Source: Diphasiastrum complanatum
Taxonomy: Eukaryota; Streptophyta; Lycopodiopsida; Lycopodiales; Lycopodiaceae
Direction of reading: 5' to 3'
Length of the DNA stretch: 64,000 nt
Assembly: GCA_029204225.1 (NCBI GenBank)
Contig: CM055094.1
Span: 28,070,107 to 28,134,106 of the forward strand
The stretch's first letter is position 1; each line of letters opens with the position of its first letter. This document shows, piece by piece, positions 33,219 through 42,213 of the stretch. The notes under the pieces were generated by a model, which had not been told where the DNA came from, did not search any database, and saw only the letters and a list, made by a program, of their open reading frames with translations. The position numbers were made by a program, and so were the translations under genes.

Positions 33219-34076
33219 GCACCGGGAGCTGCTAGGTGCGCTGTCAAGAAAACGCACTCGTCCATCTCGGTAAATGACTCGTCTGCCAGACTCACGGGCT
33301 GCCTGAAAGGCCTTACGCCTCTCCTCTACCTGGATATATGTGAGGTCGTCGTCCATATAGATAGTGGTACCCCGGATCAAAGAAGTAACCGTTCCTTTCA
33401 GCTGTGAAATTTCATACCGCAAAAACTGGAAATCTGCCTTGAATTGATCAATCTGCCAAGATGAAAAAAGTTCAATTGATTTAGAAGGCGTATACGGAAT
33501 ATTGGCTGTAGACTGTGGTGCAGTGAAGGAGGAAGAGTGAGCAATGATCGGTGTGGGAAGAATAGGGTCAGAAGACAGAAGAGGAGCCGAATCAGGGGAG
33601 CAGCCATCAGAGAGGGGGATGGGAGTTGTAGCAGGAGAGGGAGATGGGTCATCAAGGGGGTGAGGTGAAGTGGCAGCGAGGGGGGGGGGGGGTGGGATGA
33701 CAATGAGGTGAGGTGAGAGATCAGCGAGGGGGTGAGGTGAGGGGGCAGCGAGAGGGGGGGTTGGGGTCAGCGAGGAGTATGTGTCAACTGTGAAGCATTC
33801 AATAAGTGACAAGGAGGGGTCAACGAGAAGGATGGGTGAGGGGGATGCAGCTAGGAGATCAGGGAGGTCAGCGAGGGGGGGGGGATGGAGCAGCGAGGGG
33901 GAAAGGGGAAGGAACAGCGAGGGGGTAGGGGAAGAAGGAGCAGCAAGGGAAGGGGCAGCGAGGGGGTTAGGGGAAGGGGCAGCGAGGGGAGGTGAGTGGT
34001 GAGCGAGGGAGGTGAGTGAGGAGGTGGCCGGGGATCGTGCTGATCTACGAGCAGGGGCGCGAGGAGGAGGGGCCAT
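33216..34076 (-). CDS. LINE-7 ORF1 (286 aa RNA-binding-type protein)
   Basis: An intact frame from ATG to TAG. The N-terminal two thirds is Pro/Ser/Ala/Leu low complexity (repeats such as PLAAPSPNPLAAPSLAAPS). Residues about 200-240 (SSWQIDQFKADFQFLRYEIS onward) form a short helical or coiled segment. The C-terminal about 50 residues (LIRGTTIYMDDDLTYIQVEE, RRVIYRDGRVRF) resemble the C-terminal domain of L1 ORF1 proteins, which bind LINE RNA as multimers. The Pro-rich N-terminus is encoded by G-rich plus-strand repeats. It is in frame with ORF2 across the TAG. Confidence 0.8.
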   Translation of the reverse strand: MAPPPRAPARRSARSPATSSLTSLAHHSPPLAAPSPNPLAAPSLAAPSSPTPSLFLPLSPSLLHPPPLADLPDLLAASPSPILLVDPSLSLIECFTVDTYSSLTPTPPLAAPSPHPLADLSPHLIVIPPPPPLAATSPHPLDDPSPSPATTPIPLSDGCSPDSAPLLSSDPILPTPIIAHSSSFTAPQSTANIPYTPSKSIELFSSWQIDQFKADFQFLRYEISQLKGTVTSLIRGTTIYMDDDLTYIQVEERRKAFQAARESGRRVIYRDGRVRFLDSAPSSSRC

Positions 34077-34143
34077 GGTGGAGGGCGGACCAGGTCAGGG
34101 TCTAGGACAGGGCAGCCATCGCTGGAGACAGAGCTGCCGTCGC

Positions 34144-34145
<2 letters not shown>

Positions 34146-34203
<58 letters not shown>
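34146..34203. repeat. (GA)n tract at LINE-7 5' end
   Basis: GA run on the plus strand with one AAAG interruption, i.e. (CT)n immediately upstream of the LINE-7 leader on its own strand. Confidence 0.95.
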
Positions 34204-35247
34204 TTCTTACTTTTGTTGTATTAGTAGGTAGATCTTGGTTCAATTATGGCCAGCTGGTTTGTGTTAATTGTTTCTATGTTAACTAGTGCATTTTGCCCAC
34301 CAGCTATGTGATTCAGTTAAGTTTTCAGCTGTGTGATAAAATGCAAAATCTTCTTATTGTTCTATGAGGAAGTAGGTACGATATTTGATTGGCTTTGCTT
34401 GTTTTAGTGGTAGCTGTATCATGACTGAGTCTGTCCTTCATCTATAGAGAAGTGAAAAGACTCAAATCCTTGGTCTTTTTACAAATGTATGAAAGCTACT
34501 GTGGACATATGTTTGTTCTGCACCTGCTCTTGGAAGCTGATGAAGTGTGTAGAAATGTCTTAGCATGTCATCCACACTATGGATGATGTGAAGTTCACGG
34601 TTTGAAACTTTATTGATGGATTCCATTAGGTCAAAGGTTGCACACGTCTTTTGTTATAATGTTGGGTACTATCCTAGACAACATTGATGTATATCAAACT
34701 TAGATCTGAGTGTGCCCTTTTTCAAAATCTGGTTGCGGCTTGCAGTTAGTTGGGAACTTGGGGAAAGCTCTTCTGAATCTCTTTATGGCCTTGATTTGAG
34801 TTATACAAGCTTTTCTGTACATCTTGCTCGTACTTCTAAGATTTTTCAAAATCCTGTGACATTCTTTGTATAATCCTTAGATCTCTTGATATCAATGATA
34901 CTACATTTTTCTGAAGATTATTCATCAATGGGTACTGTCATTGGGCTGATATCAGTTTAAAGAGGTTTCTAGATCTTTGATTTCATGATACGTAGGAAAT
35001 AAGATTGTTGTGGACTCTGGAGTGTTGATGGGTAGGTTATCACTAGCGTATTTACAAAATGTTCTTTTTTCTATGTAAAAGCCCTTTGAAGAAGTCAGCT
35101 GCTTAACATCCACCTGATTTTGATGATGCCTAGAGACATGCCTCTTCACATATGCTTTATTATGTGCTTATCTTTTTCGAAGTTGAGCTTGCATGCAGGC
35201 TTGGGTGGTTTTATCTTCTGAGCTTGCTCAATTATCTGACATTTCAG
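34204..35247 (+). other. 3' end of GCN1 intron 1
   Basis: Ordinary AT/T-rich intron sequence. No further element is recognised. The exon 2 acceptor is GACATTTCAG|GG at 35247/35248. Confidence 0.6.
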
Positions 35248-35627
35248 GGATATCCATTTCTGAGCATGTACCGGATCTAGTCAACAGATTTCTAGGTACT
35301 CTATCTAGATATGATGATCGGGCATCTCAAGCTGCTGTAGAACACATTATTATCAAAGCTCTGAGAGAACCTTCATTTGTGAAAACCTTCACTGGAGCGA
35401 TTGTTCAAACTGCTGAGAAAGAATTGAAAGTTGGTACATGTCCAGTCAGGCACAAGCTTCTAAGATGGTCATGCCTGATTATCCAATATAATCCAGATAT
35501 TCTTACAGTAAAGACAGCTTTTTCCAGGCTGGCAGCAATACAGGCTTCTCTCCTTTCCATTCTTTTGCACAGTTCTTTTCAAACACAGAGAGTTTCAAGG
35601 AGGGTAGTAGTTCATCTGCTCTCACAT
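35248..35627 (+). CDS. GCN1: GCN1 exon 2
   Basis: 380 nt, entering in phase 1 and leaving in phase 0 (CACAT|GTAAGC). It encodes SEHVPDLVNRFLGTLSRYDD, then AVEHIIIKALREPSFVKTFT, LLRWSCLIIQYNP and RLAAIQASLLSILLHSSF. The order YDDR..S..AV...I.K, F.KTF, LL.WSCL and ASTQASLL-like blocks matches plant GCN1 from about residue 50 to 175. These are the first HEAT-like helices of the N-terminal ribosome-binding region. The splice junctions keep one continuous frame with exons 1 and 3. Confidence 0.9.
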
Positions 35628-36060
35628 GTAAGCAAAAAGTCTTTTTATATATCTGAAGCTGCATGTCATACAGCATCTTCTCTTACAAGAATTGAAGGAT
35701 TATATGTGCTATGTACTACTATGAAACACACGTGTCATGAAAACTGTGTATTTTGTGCCTCTTAAACTGGTTACTTTGGAAACTAGTTTGAGCGTGAATA
35801 TGGCTTGCAATCAAGTGTTTCACATGTTTTAGATATTTGGTCAAAGCATCATGTGAGTTTAAAATCAGCATAGTTCAGCAAGATTGTTTTGACTTACTAG
35901 AAACCTGGATGAGTGGAAATTGACTCTTACATGCATAATGAGTTTTATAATAGAATGAACATGCAAAGGTTTTGCTATGAAAATCACAAAAGTCCTGTGT
36001 ACAGCTCCATCTCCCATTTTGTTGAAGTTATTATCTTCATAAGGTAATTCAAATTTTCAG
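35628..36060 (+). other. GCN1 intron 2
   Basis: 433 bases, GTAAGC to TTTTCAG. Nothing recognisable inside. Confidence 0.8.
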
Positions 36061-36192
36061 GTGACAGATCTATTTGAGCGGTACGTCAAGGAACTGCGTG
36101 ATTCGAGTATACCGATTGAAAATAGCAGCGGGCTCATTAATGTTCTTCTTGGCTTTTGCTCGACTGATTCAGCGTTGTATGAGAGAAACAAG
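36061..36192 (+). CDS. GCN1: GCN1 exon 3
   Basis: 132 nt, phase 0 to phase 0 (TTTTCAG|GTGACA ... AACAAG|GTACTA). It encodes 44 residues (VTDLFERYVKELRDSSIPIE, NVLLGFCSTDSALYERNK), matching the plant GCN1 block with Y..E.K.S.IP and LL.F....ALFE..K. HEAT-repeat region. Confidence 0.88.
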
Positions 36193-36409
36193 GTACTAAC
36201 ATTTTTGAGACAGTAGAAGAGTTTGGAGTGTCCTTGTGCATTAAAAGGTTTGAATGCGGTTCCACAGCTTGTTGCCTAATATAGTTTGAAAGTTGAGACG
36301 GTTCATAGGTTCTATATTAATGGTTGAGTCTGTTGCTTCAATTTGGGAGCCAATGTTGTTATATTGGCTTCCTCTTTGGTTGGCTCACTTTGAATTCTTT
36401 GTACTGCAG
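36193..36409 (+). other. GCN1 intron 3
   Basis: 217 bases, GTACTA to TACTGCAG. An upstream in-frame extension of the next exon is an artefact of the open intron. Confidence 0.8.
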
Positions 36410-36791
36410 GATTTTTTTCTGGATATTTACATCAAAGAGGTGCTAACTTCCAAGGAAAAACCTTCAAAGGCATCAAGTGAAGCTTTTGAGCCTCTGTTTA
36501 AGCAATTCACACACGAGGATTTTGCGAAAGCAGTGGTTCCGGCTGCAATTAGAATGCTCAAGCGCAACCCCGAGCTTTCTTTAGAAACTCTCAGCATTCT
36601 TTTGAAACATACAAACCTTGACTTGAGCAAGTATGTAGGAGATTTCCAGCCCCTAGCATTGTTGCAGGCTCGACACAGTGATGAAAGCAGAAGAAATGAA
36701 GCTCTGGCTGTTGTCAGCCACCTGGCATCACATTCTAGTGATGTTGATGCCCTAGCGGGAATGTTTCAGTCCATCAAGTCCATTCTGCAGG
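36410..36791 (+). CDS. GCN1: GCN1 exon 4
   Basis: 382 nt, phase 0 to phase 1 (CTGCAGG|GTTTCT). It encodes DFFLDIYIKEVLTSKEKPSK, FKQFTHEDFAKAVVPAAIRM, LKRNPELSLETLSILLKHTN, LDLSKYVGDFQPLALLQARH and SDESRRNEALAVVSHLASHS blocks. The LKRNPE, LDLSKY and QARH.DE.RR blocks are strongly conserved in plant GCN1. This is the best-matching exon and anchors the identification. Confidence 0.93.
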
Positions 36792-39002
36792 GTTTCTCTC
36801 TCTTTTTGCATTTTCAAGCTCCATGCTTATGGTTCTATGTCCTTACACTCGTACTCGAATTCACACTTTTTGAGTAATTAGCTGTAGCTGCATGCAATAA
36901 ATTTTTCATAGACTATCAGTGCAATTCGGGCTTACAATGGAATAAAAAAAGAATCAGTCCATGTTTAATAATCCTGCATGTTTAATAATCCTGCGATGAA
37001 GGTCGATCAGCGCAGGTGTCCCAAATAGATGGGCAGAGGTAGCTTTTGGGTGAAAAGGTGCAGGAGATTGATCACTAAGTGGATCGATGGACAGGGATAA
37101 TGACACAAAAAATATGCCACAGGGACATGTAACTGATTATTGCAAGGATGTTCTCCAATGCAATTATGATATTCAATCGTTGATGGGAACGGCAATGATA
37201 ACTTTAGTTACACGACGTGGAGGTAGGTGAATATCCACAGGGATTAAGTAGCTGTGATGGTCGAGATCATCTGAAATGGGAAAATTCCTTGCCGTGAGTT
37301 TTGAAAATTGCTCTGATAGCAAGTTATGAATGAAATAACGCAGACAGCACTTATGTAAACGCATGGGAAATCGATGACTAGTATACACTTGTCTCAAACT
37401 AGGATAGTTGTCTGAACATCAATCAACCAGTGTAAAGAGAAAATTTTGTTGATTTTCCTGTATAGATAATTGTCTGTCAATGAGTTTCCTACAAAGAACT
37501 CAGCTCACGAAATCAATTAGCTGAGTGACTCATGGAACTGGCGTCACTCTGGCGCATATGACTACGTTGTTTGTGTTTAACTAGAAGTCACCAATAGAAA
37601 GCATGTGACAAAAAGGCACAACAACTAGAGCCATTATTATGAATTTTTTTGGAGAAGTCTAAATACGGCTCCACTATAATATACCCTCTTTATAATTGTA
37701 ACTCTGTCAAGTTTGAGCAATGCATAGTAGAGCTATAGAATGATCCCTTTGTGTTGACTGAAACAAAAACTGAGGACCCCAAGTTTTGGGGTATGGACCA
37801 AAAATGCCATACAAAAGCATTGGCTGAAAAATCTCAAAATGAAATGATATGAAACCTCTTAGTTAAGTTTGGAACAGCTTACAAAGAACAAGCTACCAGC
37901 ATTGATTGAATAAGGCTGTTTAAATGTTCTTTGATATTGAGTTGATGATTTTGAATAAGGCTCTCATTATGGCTGGAATGATGATAAGAGGGTAATTCAG
38001 AAAAGGTTTTTGACGATTCGTAACTGAAACTGACATCAAGATGTGGTGATTGGACGAGAAATATGGGGAAGACGATGAACAGCAAACCAACTGTTGTTAA
38101 CAGAGGAGTTGCCATTTTGGACTCCAGTGATAGTTTTGCTATTTGAGTTGTCATTTTGTACTGCAGCAGTAGTGGTCAAACATGGTACGGACAGCAAAGG
38201 TTCCTGAAGGATGAGCAGAAAATATAAAGAGACAATTGGGGATGAAACTCAATATGGAGATAAAGTAAGTGGATGAGTAAAAGATGGAGCAGAACAAGCA
38301 AGTACATATGAACATGTTCCTCATAGAGCTAAATTTGTTATGAGTTTTTAAACTCACATCTGTGTAGGAGAATCATGGAAAAAGGGACCCAGGGTTTTTC
38401 TTTCCCACCTAATGGCCTTGGAAATGGCAAAAAAAGTGAAGAGGAGATTGTCATCTGGTCAATTTGTTAAGAATCTCTTTTACTGGTAAGGCTTGCTTGT
38501 GAAATCAAGAGAGATTGTTTTGTTGTGCCGTCAATACAGGAGGGACTACACATCCACATTATTTGTTATGGAACTTTATAAACGTGAAATTTGTCATATG
38601 GTCGGCCTGATCAAGAAAAATTGGTTGATTTGGTATTGTCTTCTGTGACTTATAGATGTGTATTGGGCAGGTAAGGTCTTAGTGTTACAAACACCTCCTT
38701 GGTTATCGTTACAGGGCCCTTTCGCAGTTTCTCATTTTGTCCATTCGTAGATATCATAAACGACAATGCATGGAATCGTTAGAAGGGCATATGCTACTTG
38801 TTATGTTGCGTCATGTTCAGAATCATTCTTGTGTTTTAACTTTTCAGTTTATCTGTTTCAGTAGCTGTGCTCTTTCATTCTTAACTAGATTTTGCTGTAA
38901 GTAAATTTGTCTGTTGATTATGACGAAATAGTTTAGATATTTTGTCTCAAACGCATTATCCTCCTGAAAATCATATTAAATGGTTCTGTCTTCCACTCTC
39001 AG
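36792..39002 (+). other. GCN1 intron 4
   Basis: 2.2 kb, GTTTCT to CACTCTCAG. It contains a 17-base tandem duplication near 36959-36993 (CATGTTTAATAATCCTGC twice) and a small reverse-strand open frame. No transposon domain was recognised. Confidence 0.7.
37879..38115 (-). CDS. Possible small secreted peptide ORF in intron 4
   Basis: A 78-codon frame on the strand opposite GCN1. From the ATG at 38115 the product begins MATPLLTTVGLLFIVFPIFL, a good signal-peptide-like hydrophobic stretch, followed by a Ser/His-rich hydrophilic tail ending SMLVACSL. A TTTATATTT sequence lies about 100 bases upstream on that strand. An in-frame ATG 13 codons earlier would place charged residues before the hydrophobic core. 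No known peptide family is recognised; chance cannot be excluded. Confidence 0.22.
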   Translation of the reverse strand: MATPLLTTVGLLFIVFPIFLVQSPHLDVSFSYESSKTFSELPSYHHSSHNESLIQNHQLNIKEHLNSLIQSMLVACSL

Positions 39003-39149
39003 GTTCTGAAGGAAAACTTACATTTCCCTATCAACGAGTCGGCATGGTTAATGCAGTAATTGCTCTATGTGAGGCACCTCGAGGGAAAGCCAGTAGTTCA
39101 GTTGCGAGTTCAATAAGCAACTTCCTCTTAGGTTTCTACAGGGAGGATG
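39003..39149 (+). CDS. GCN1: GCN1 exon 5
   Basis: 147 nt, phase 1 to phase 1 (CTCTCAG|GTTCTG ... GAGGATG|GTATGG). It encodes GSEGKLTFPYQRVGMVNAVI, ALCEAPRGKASSSVASSISN and FLLGFYREDG, matching the plant GCN1 block G.EG.L....QR.GM.NA......AP.GK......S...FL...Y..EG. Confidence 0.92.
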
Positions 39150-39397
39150 GTATGGATTGAAAGCAGAAAGTCAAATGTTTCCTTTGGCCTCATTTTAGAA
39201 TGCATTTCTTTATGAGTTGGAGTCAATTGAATGGGAATAAAGCGTCTTTGACTTAAGATGAAATCATGAGCAAAGTCTGATCAATCTTTTGTTAATTACA
39301 ATGATCTAATGATGTGACAAGCATAATGTCCTTCAAGAGGTGAGGTCAACTCGTCAGATATGTTTAAAAGGAAACTGACATCCAATTTACTTAACAG

Positions 39398-39582
39398 GAA
39401 ATGAAGAAGTGCGAGGTGCTGTTTTAATAGCACTGAGTGCTTGGTTAGCTAGAGCTGGGTCAGCATTGCCGACAGATCTCGCATCCTTTTTTGTCAATGG
39501 TCTAAAAGAGAAGGAAAGTTTGAGGAGGGCACATCTTCGCTGTCTCAGAGTGGCCTTTCAAAATACCGACTTGAAAATCCAG
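39398..39582 (+). CDS. GCN1: GCN1 exon 6
   Basis: 185 nt, phase 1 to phase 0 (TTAACAG|GAAATG ... ATCCAG|GTATTT). It encodes NEEVRGAVLIALSAWLARAG, LASFFVNGLKEKESLRRAHL and RCLRVAFQNTDLKIQ. The GLKEKE.LRR.HLRC.R motif is highly conserved in plant GCN1. The next coding exon lies 20 kb downstream. Confidence 0.93.
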
Positions 39583-40024
39583 GTATTTTGTGATGTCCTG
39601 ATATTCCATTTTTGGCCCAATAGTACTCCTTTGATCTTTAAAGCTTTTCTCCATACTAGCTGGGAGTAATTGGAATTCGGTTTCTATATCCTTCTAGGTT
39701 TGTAAGAAGTATTTTTTGAAGAACTTTAAACACTCAGCGGTTTTTGGATAGCTGGCCAGGGTTACGAATGCAGCTAATGTTTTACTACCGAACTTCATAT
39801 TAGGAGAGGCCACTGCTTTCTCGAAGATTGACCTTTGCTGTTGTCATGTACTTATATTCTTGCCTCAGTGTGAACACGTTGGACTTGTAAATTGGTAAAT
39901 TGTAAATATTGAAATGGCTCACACCCGCTTGTGGTGTTTTGTAAGAAAATGTAAATAGTAAGTTTCGGTTAATTTGTTGACTTGCTTGTATTTGGTATGG
40001 GGCACTGGGCCTTAATTTAGAGGT
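39583..40024 (+). other. Start of GCN1 intron 6
   Basis: Donor GTATTT, then AT-rich sequence without recognisable features up to an LTR at 40025. The whole intron spans 39583-59639. Confidence 0.7.
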
Positions 40025-40405
40025 TGTTGGACTAATATCCTAAAAAGTAGGAGAGTTGACTAGTCAACGGAACATGTGTCATATGCTTATTGGGACGCTT
40101 GGTCTAGTGTATGAGTGACACATGTCGGATGGTCTTCCTTACTTGCCTGTGTCAGGGTACTACCAAGTGGCGAGTGTCGGCTGTGCTGGCGATGTTGGGA
40201 TGCTTGAGGTATGAGGGAGTGGGAGCTTAAGAGGGGGAGCTTCTTGGGTATGCCTCACCTTTCTACTATGCAGTAGGTGGTTGGGAGGAGACTTAGCATC
40301 AAATCTTGATATGTACTTTTAGGAGAAATCAATAGAGTGTTTGGTGCCTACTTTGGTGTCCTTAGGGTTTAGTTGAGATAGCTTTGTGAGATTTGGTATC
40401 AGAGC
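40025..40405 (+). repeat. LTR with primer binding site, outer LTR element
   Basis: Starts TGTTGGACTAATATCC and runs to about 40393. It is followed by TGGTATCAGAGC (40394-40405), the standard plant tRNA-iMet primer binding site. This marks the 5' LTR of an LTR retrotransposon whose interior is mostly missing. Confidence 0.65.
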
Positions 40406-41056
40406 AATTGCTTTCCAAGCTTGTGTGGGGTTTGGCATCACTTTTTTTCTTAGATAGGGGTTGATGTGGGCTTGGTGAGCCAGCCCCTTATTGTAGATGA
40501 TTTTTTATTGTTTTGGGAGTCCATAAGCTTATTGATTGGAACCCGATGGTGGGGATTGTTGGTCTGTGGCCAGCCTTTGAGCATCTTCTGCAACGTTGAA
40601 CCATTTTCTCTTAGTATTTTTTGGACCTGTCAATTGTAATAGGTGTCTTGTGGTAGGTCGCTGGTGGGGTAGAGCCTTTCGCTTTCTTATTCAGTGATTA
40701 TCCCTCACTTTTGTTGATTGTCAGTTTGAAACCCTTACTTGCTGATTTTTTAAGGAAAAGAGTTTATAAGTTGCTAGAATTTGGTTGTGAAAAATCTATT
40801 TTATCCAGTTCTTTTAGGAATTTAGGGTAGTCTCTTTGTGAAGCTGGTTTGGGGTGAAAAAAGCTAATTTGTGCTTTGTTTCGAGGGCTTTTGTTGCTGG
40901 TTTTTGCATAGTTTTTGCAGATAGCTTCGTATTTCTGGCTAGTCTTTTGCGATGGCATCCTCTAGTGATACTATACTATCCATGATTCTTAGATGCACTT
41001 TATGCCAAGGTTGATGGTATGTAATTGATGTTAAAGCAGATCTTAGAGCAATTGAA
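40406..41056 (+). pseudogene. Leader and gag start of the outer LTR element
   Basis: Non-coding leader, then ATGGCATCCTCTAGTGATAC at 40951 opening a short gag-like frame (MASSSDT, then DALYAKVDG in another frame) that is cut by the copia LTR at 41057. A possible continuation after that nest, GDATWE near 59450, is mentioned under 59438-59639. Confidence 0.4.
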
Positions 41057-41485
41057 TGTTAGGAATTAATGTTTGTTTGATATCCCTTAATGATAGTTTG
41101 GCCATGCCTGCGTGCTATTATAGGGACCATTCGATTTATAGTAAAACTGTTTTTATTGCTTATGCATGTAGGTGGGCGCACTAGTAATAGATTAGGATCT
41201 ATTTAGTACTTAGAAGTTCATTTTTGGTCTTTACCAAATATAGGTAGTATTATTAGCAATTAGCTTTTGCTATTTTGCTATTTGCTTTAAGCTCTTAGCT
41301 TTTCTCATTCATTAGAGAAAGTATTTAAGTAGGCTGGCGCCTCACCACAATCATTCCAATATGCTAGAGCATTGCTCAATTCTCCTAAGATCTCTCTTTC
41401 TCTATGCTTGGTTTTGTGTGAGTGCTAGTAGGACTAGTAACTTTATCTAGAATTTGTATCACAAATTATGACATGGTATTAGAGC
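41057..41485 (+). repeat. Copia 5' LTR and primer binding site
   Basis: TGTTAGGAATTAATG start. The end is near 41473, followed by TGGTATTAGAGC (41474-41485), one base from the usual TGGTATCAGAGC site. The 3' part (GTTTTGTGTGAGTGCTAGTA) resembles the LTR at 59039-59437. The two differ considerably and no matching target duplication was seen, so they may be ends of one old element or of two relatives. Confidence 0.6.
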
Positions 41486-41639
41486 AGGCTCTTTGGTGAG
41501 AGAGAGAGTTTGTGTTTGCAGGTGTGCAATCGGATTGGAGGAGCTGAAGCTGCATGTGGAGTCAACGTTGTTAGGAAGACAACGGGAATCTTCTAGGAGA
41601 AGATTGAAAGTTATTGGCTATTTAAAGACCTGAATCAGA

Positions 41640-42141
41640 AATTTTCAGGTTGATTGCTGGTTTTCTGGTGCAGGTCACATCTGGTGCAGGTGCATCTGAA
41701 GGCTGCATCTGAGGGCGGCAGATCTGCTGCAGGTCACATCTGGTGCAGGTGCATTTGAGGGTGGCAGATCTGGTGCAAGATACAGCTGGTGCAGGTTCTT
41801 CTGAGGGCGGCAATACCTGAGTAGGTGTACCTTAGGGCGGCAGTACATTAGCAGGAGTTTCTGAGGAAGGCAGTAGCTAGGAGCGGCAGTATTGAGGCAG
41901 CAGGACAGGTCTGATCTGAGGCAGCAAGACAGCAACCAGATAAACAAGATCTGGACAGGCTGTTTCTGGACAGGTCTATATTGGAAAGGTCACTGCTGGA
42001 CAGGCTGTTTCTGGACAGGTCTCTATTGGACAGGTCACTGGTGGACAGGCTGTTTCTGGACAAGTCTCTATTGGACAGGTCACTACTGGACAGGTTGTAC
42101 CTGGACAGGTCACTGCTGGACAGGTTGATCGTTGGACAGAT
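41640..42141 (+). repeat. Minisatellite in the copia leader
   Basis: 41640-41880 holds diverged repeats around GGTGCAGGT and GAGGGCGGCAG. 41950-42141 holds about a dozen 15-base units (CTGGACAGGTCTCTA / TTGGACAGGTCACTG) in a 45-base higher-order unit. It lies between the primer binding site and the gag start, where a non-coding leader is expected. Confidence 0.85.
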
Positions 42142-42213
42142 TGCGGTAGAAGTTTTGATCGGATCTGATCGTTAAGCTAGGATCACGTTGTTGGGAGTTG
42201 TTGCAAATCAGTA

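Larger units (their letters stand above)
29716..34203 (-). mobile_element. LINE-7, nearly full-length non-LTR retrotransposon
   Basis: Minus strand from 34203: a (CT)n tract, short leader, ORF1 (34076-33216), TAG, ORF2 in the same frame with endonuclease and RT, then C-terminal zinc-knuckle and PIP-like motif. The 3' UTR is lost at the junction with the chromovirus LTR (29715/29716). It lies antisense to GCN1. Inactive: the RT has HADD for YADD, a frameshift occurs near 30888 and stops occur beyond 30470. Confidence 0.95.
11174..35247 (+). other. GCN1 intron 1 (24 kb), transposon-filled
   Basis: Donor CCAG|GTGTGG and acceptor GACATTTCAG|GG bracket about 24 kb. It contains LINE copies 1-7, copia pieces, LTR fragments and one 5'-truncated chromovirus. 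Sequence at 11411-12240 has no recognisable element. Whether the intron is spliced as drawn needs transcript evidence. Confidence 0.7.

Noticed and set aside
35193-35247. Exon 2 starting at the TGCAG acceptor at 35197
   Set aside because: Joining it to exon 1 in phase gives an immediate stop; the acceptor at 35247 keeps the frame and the family alignment.
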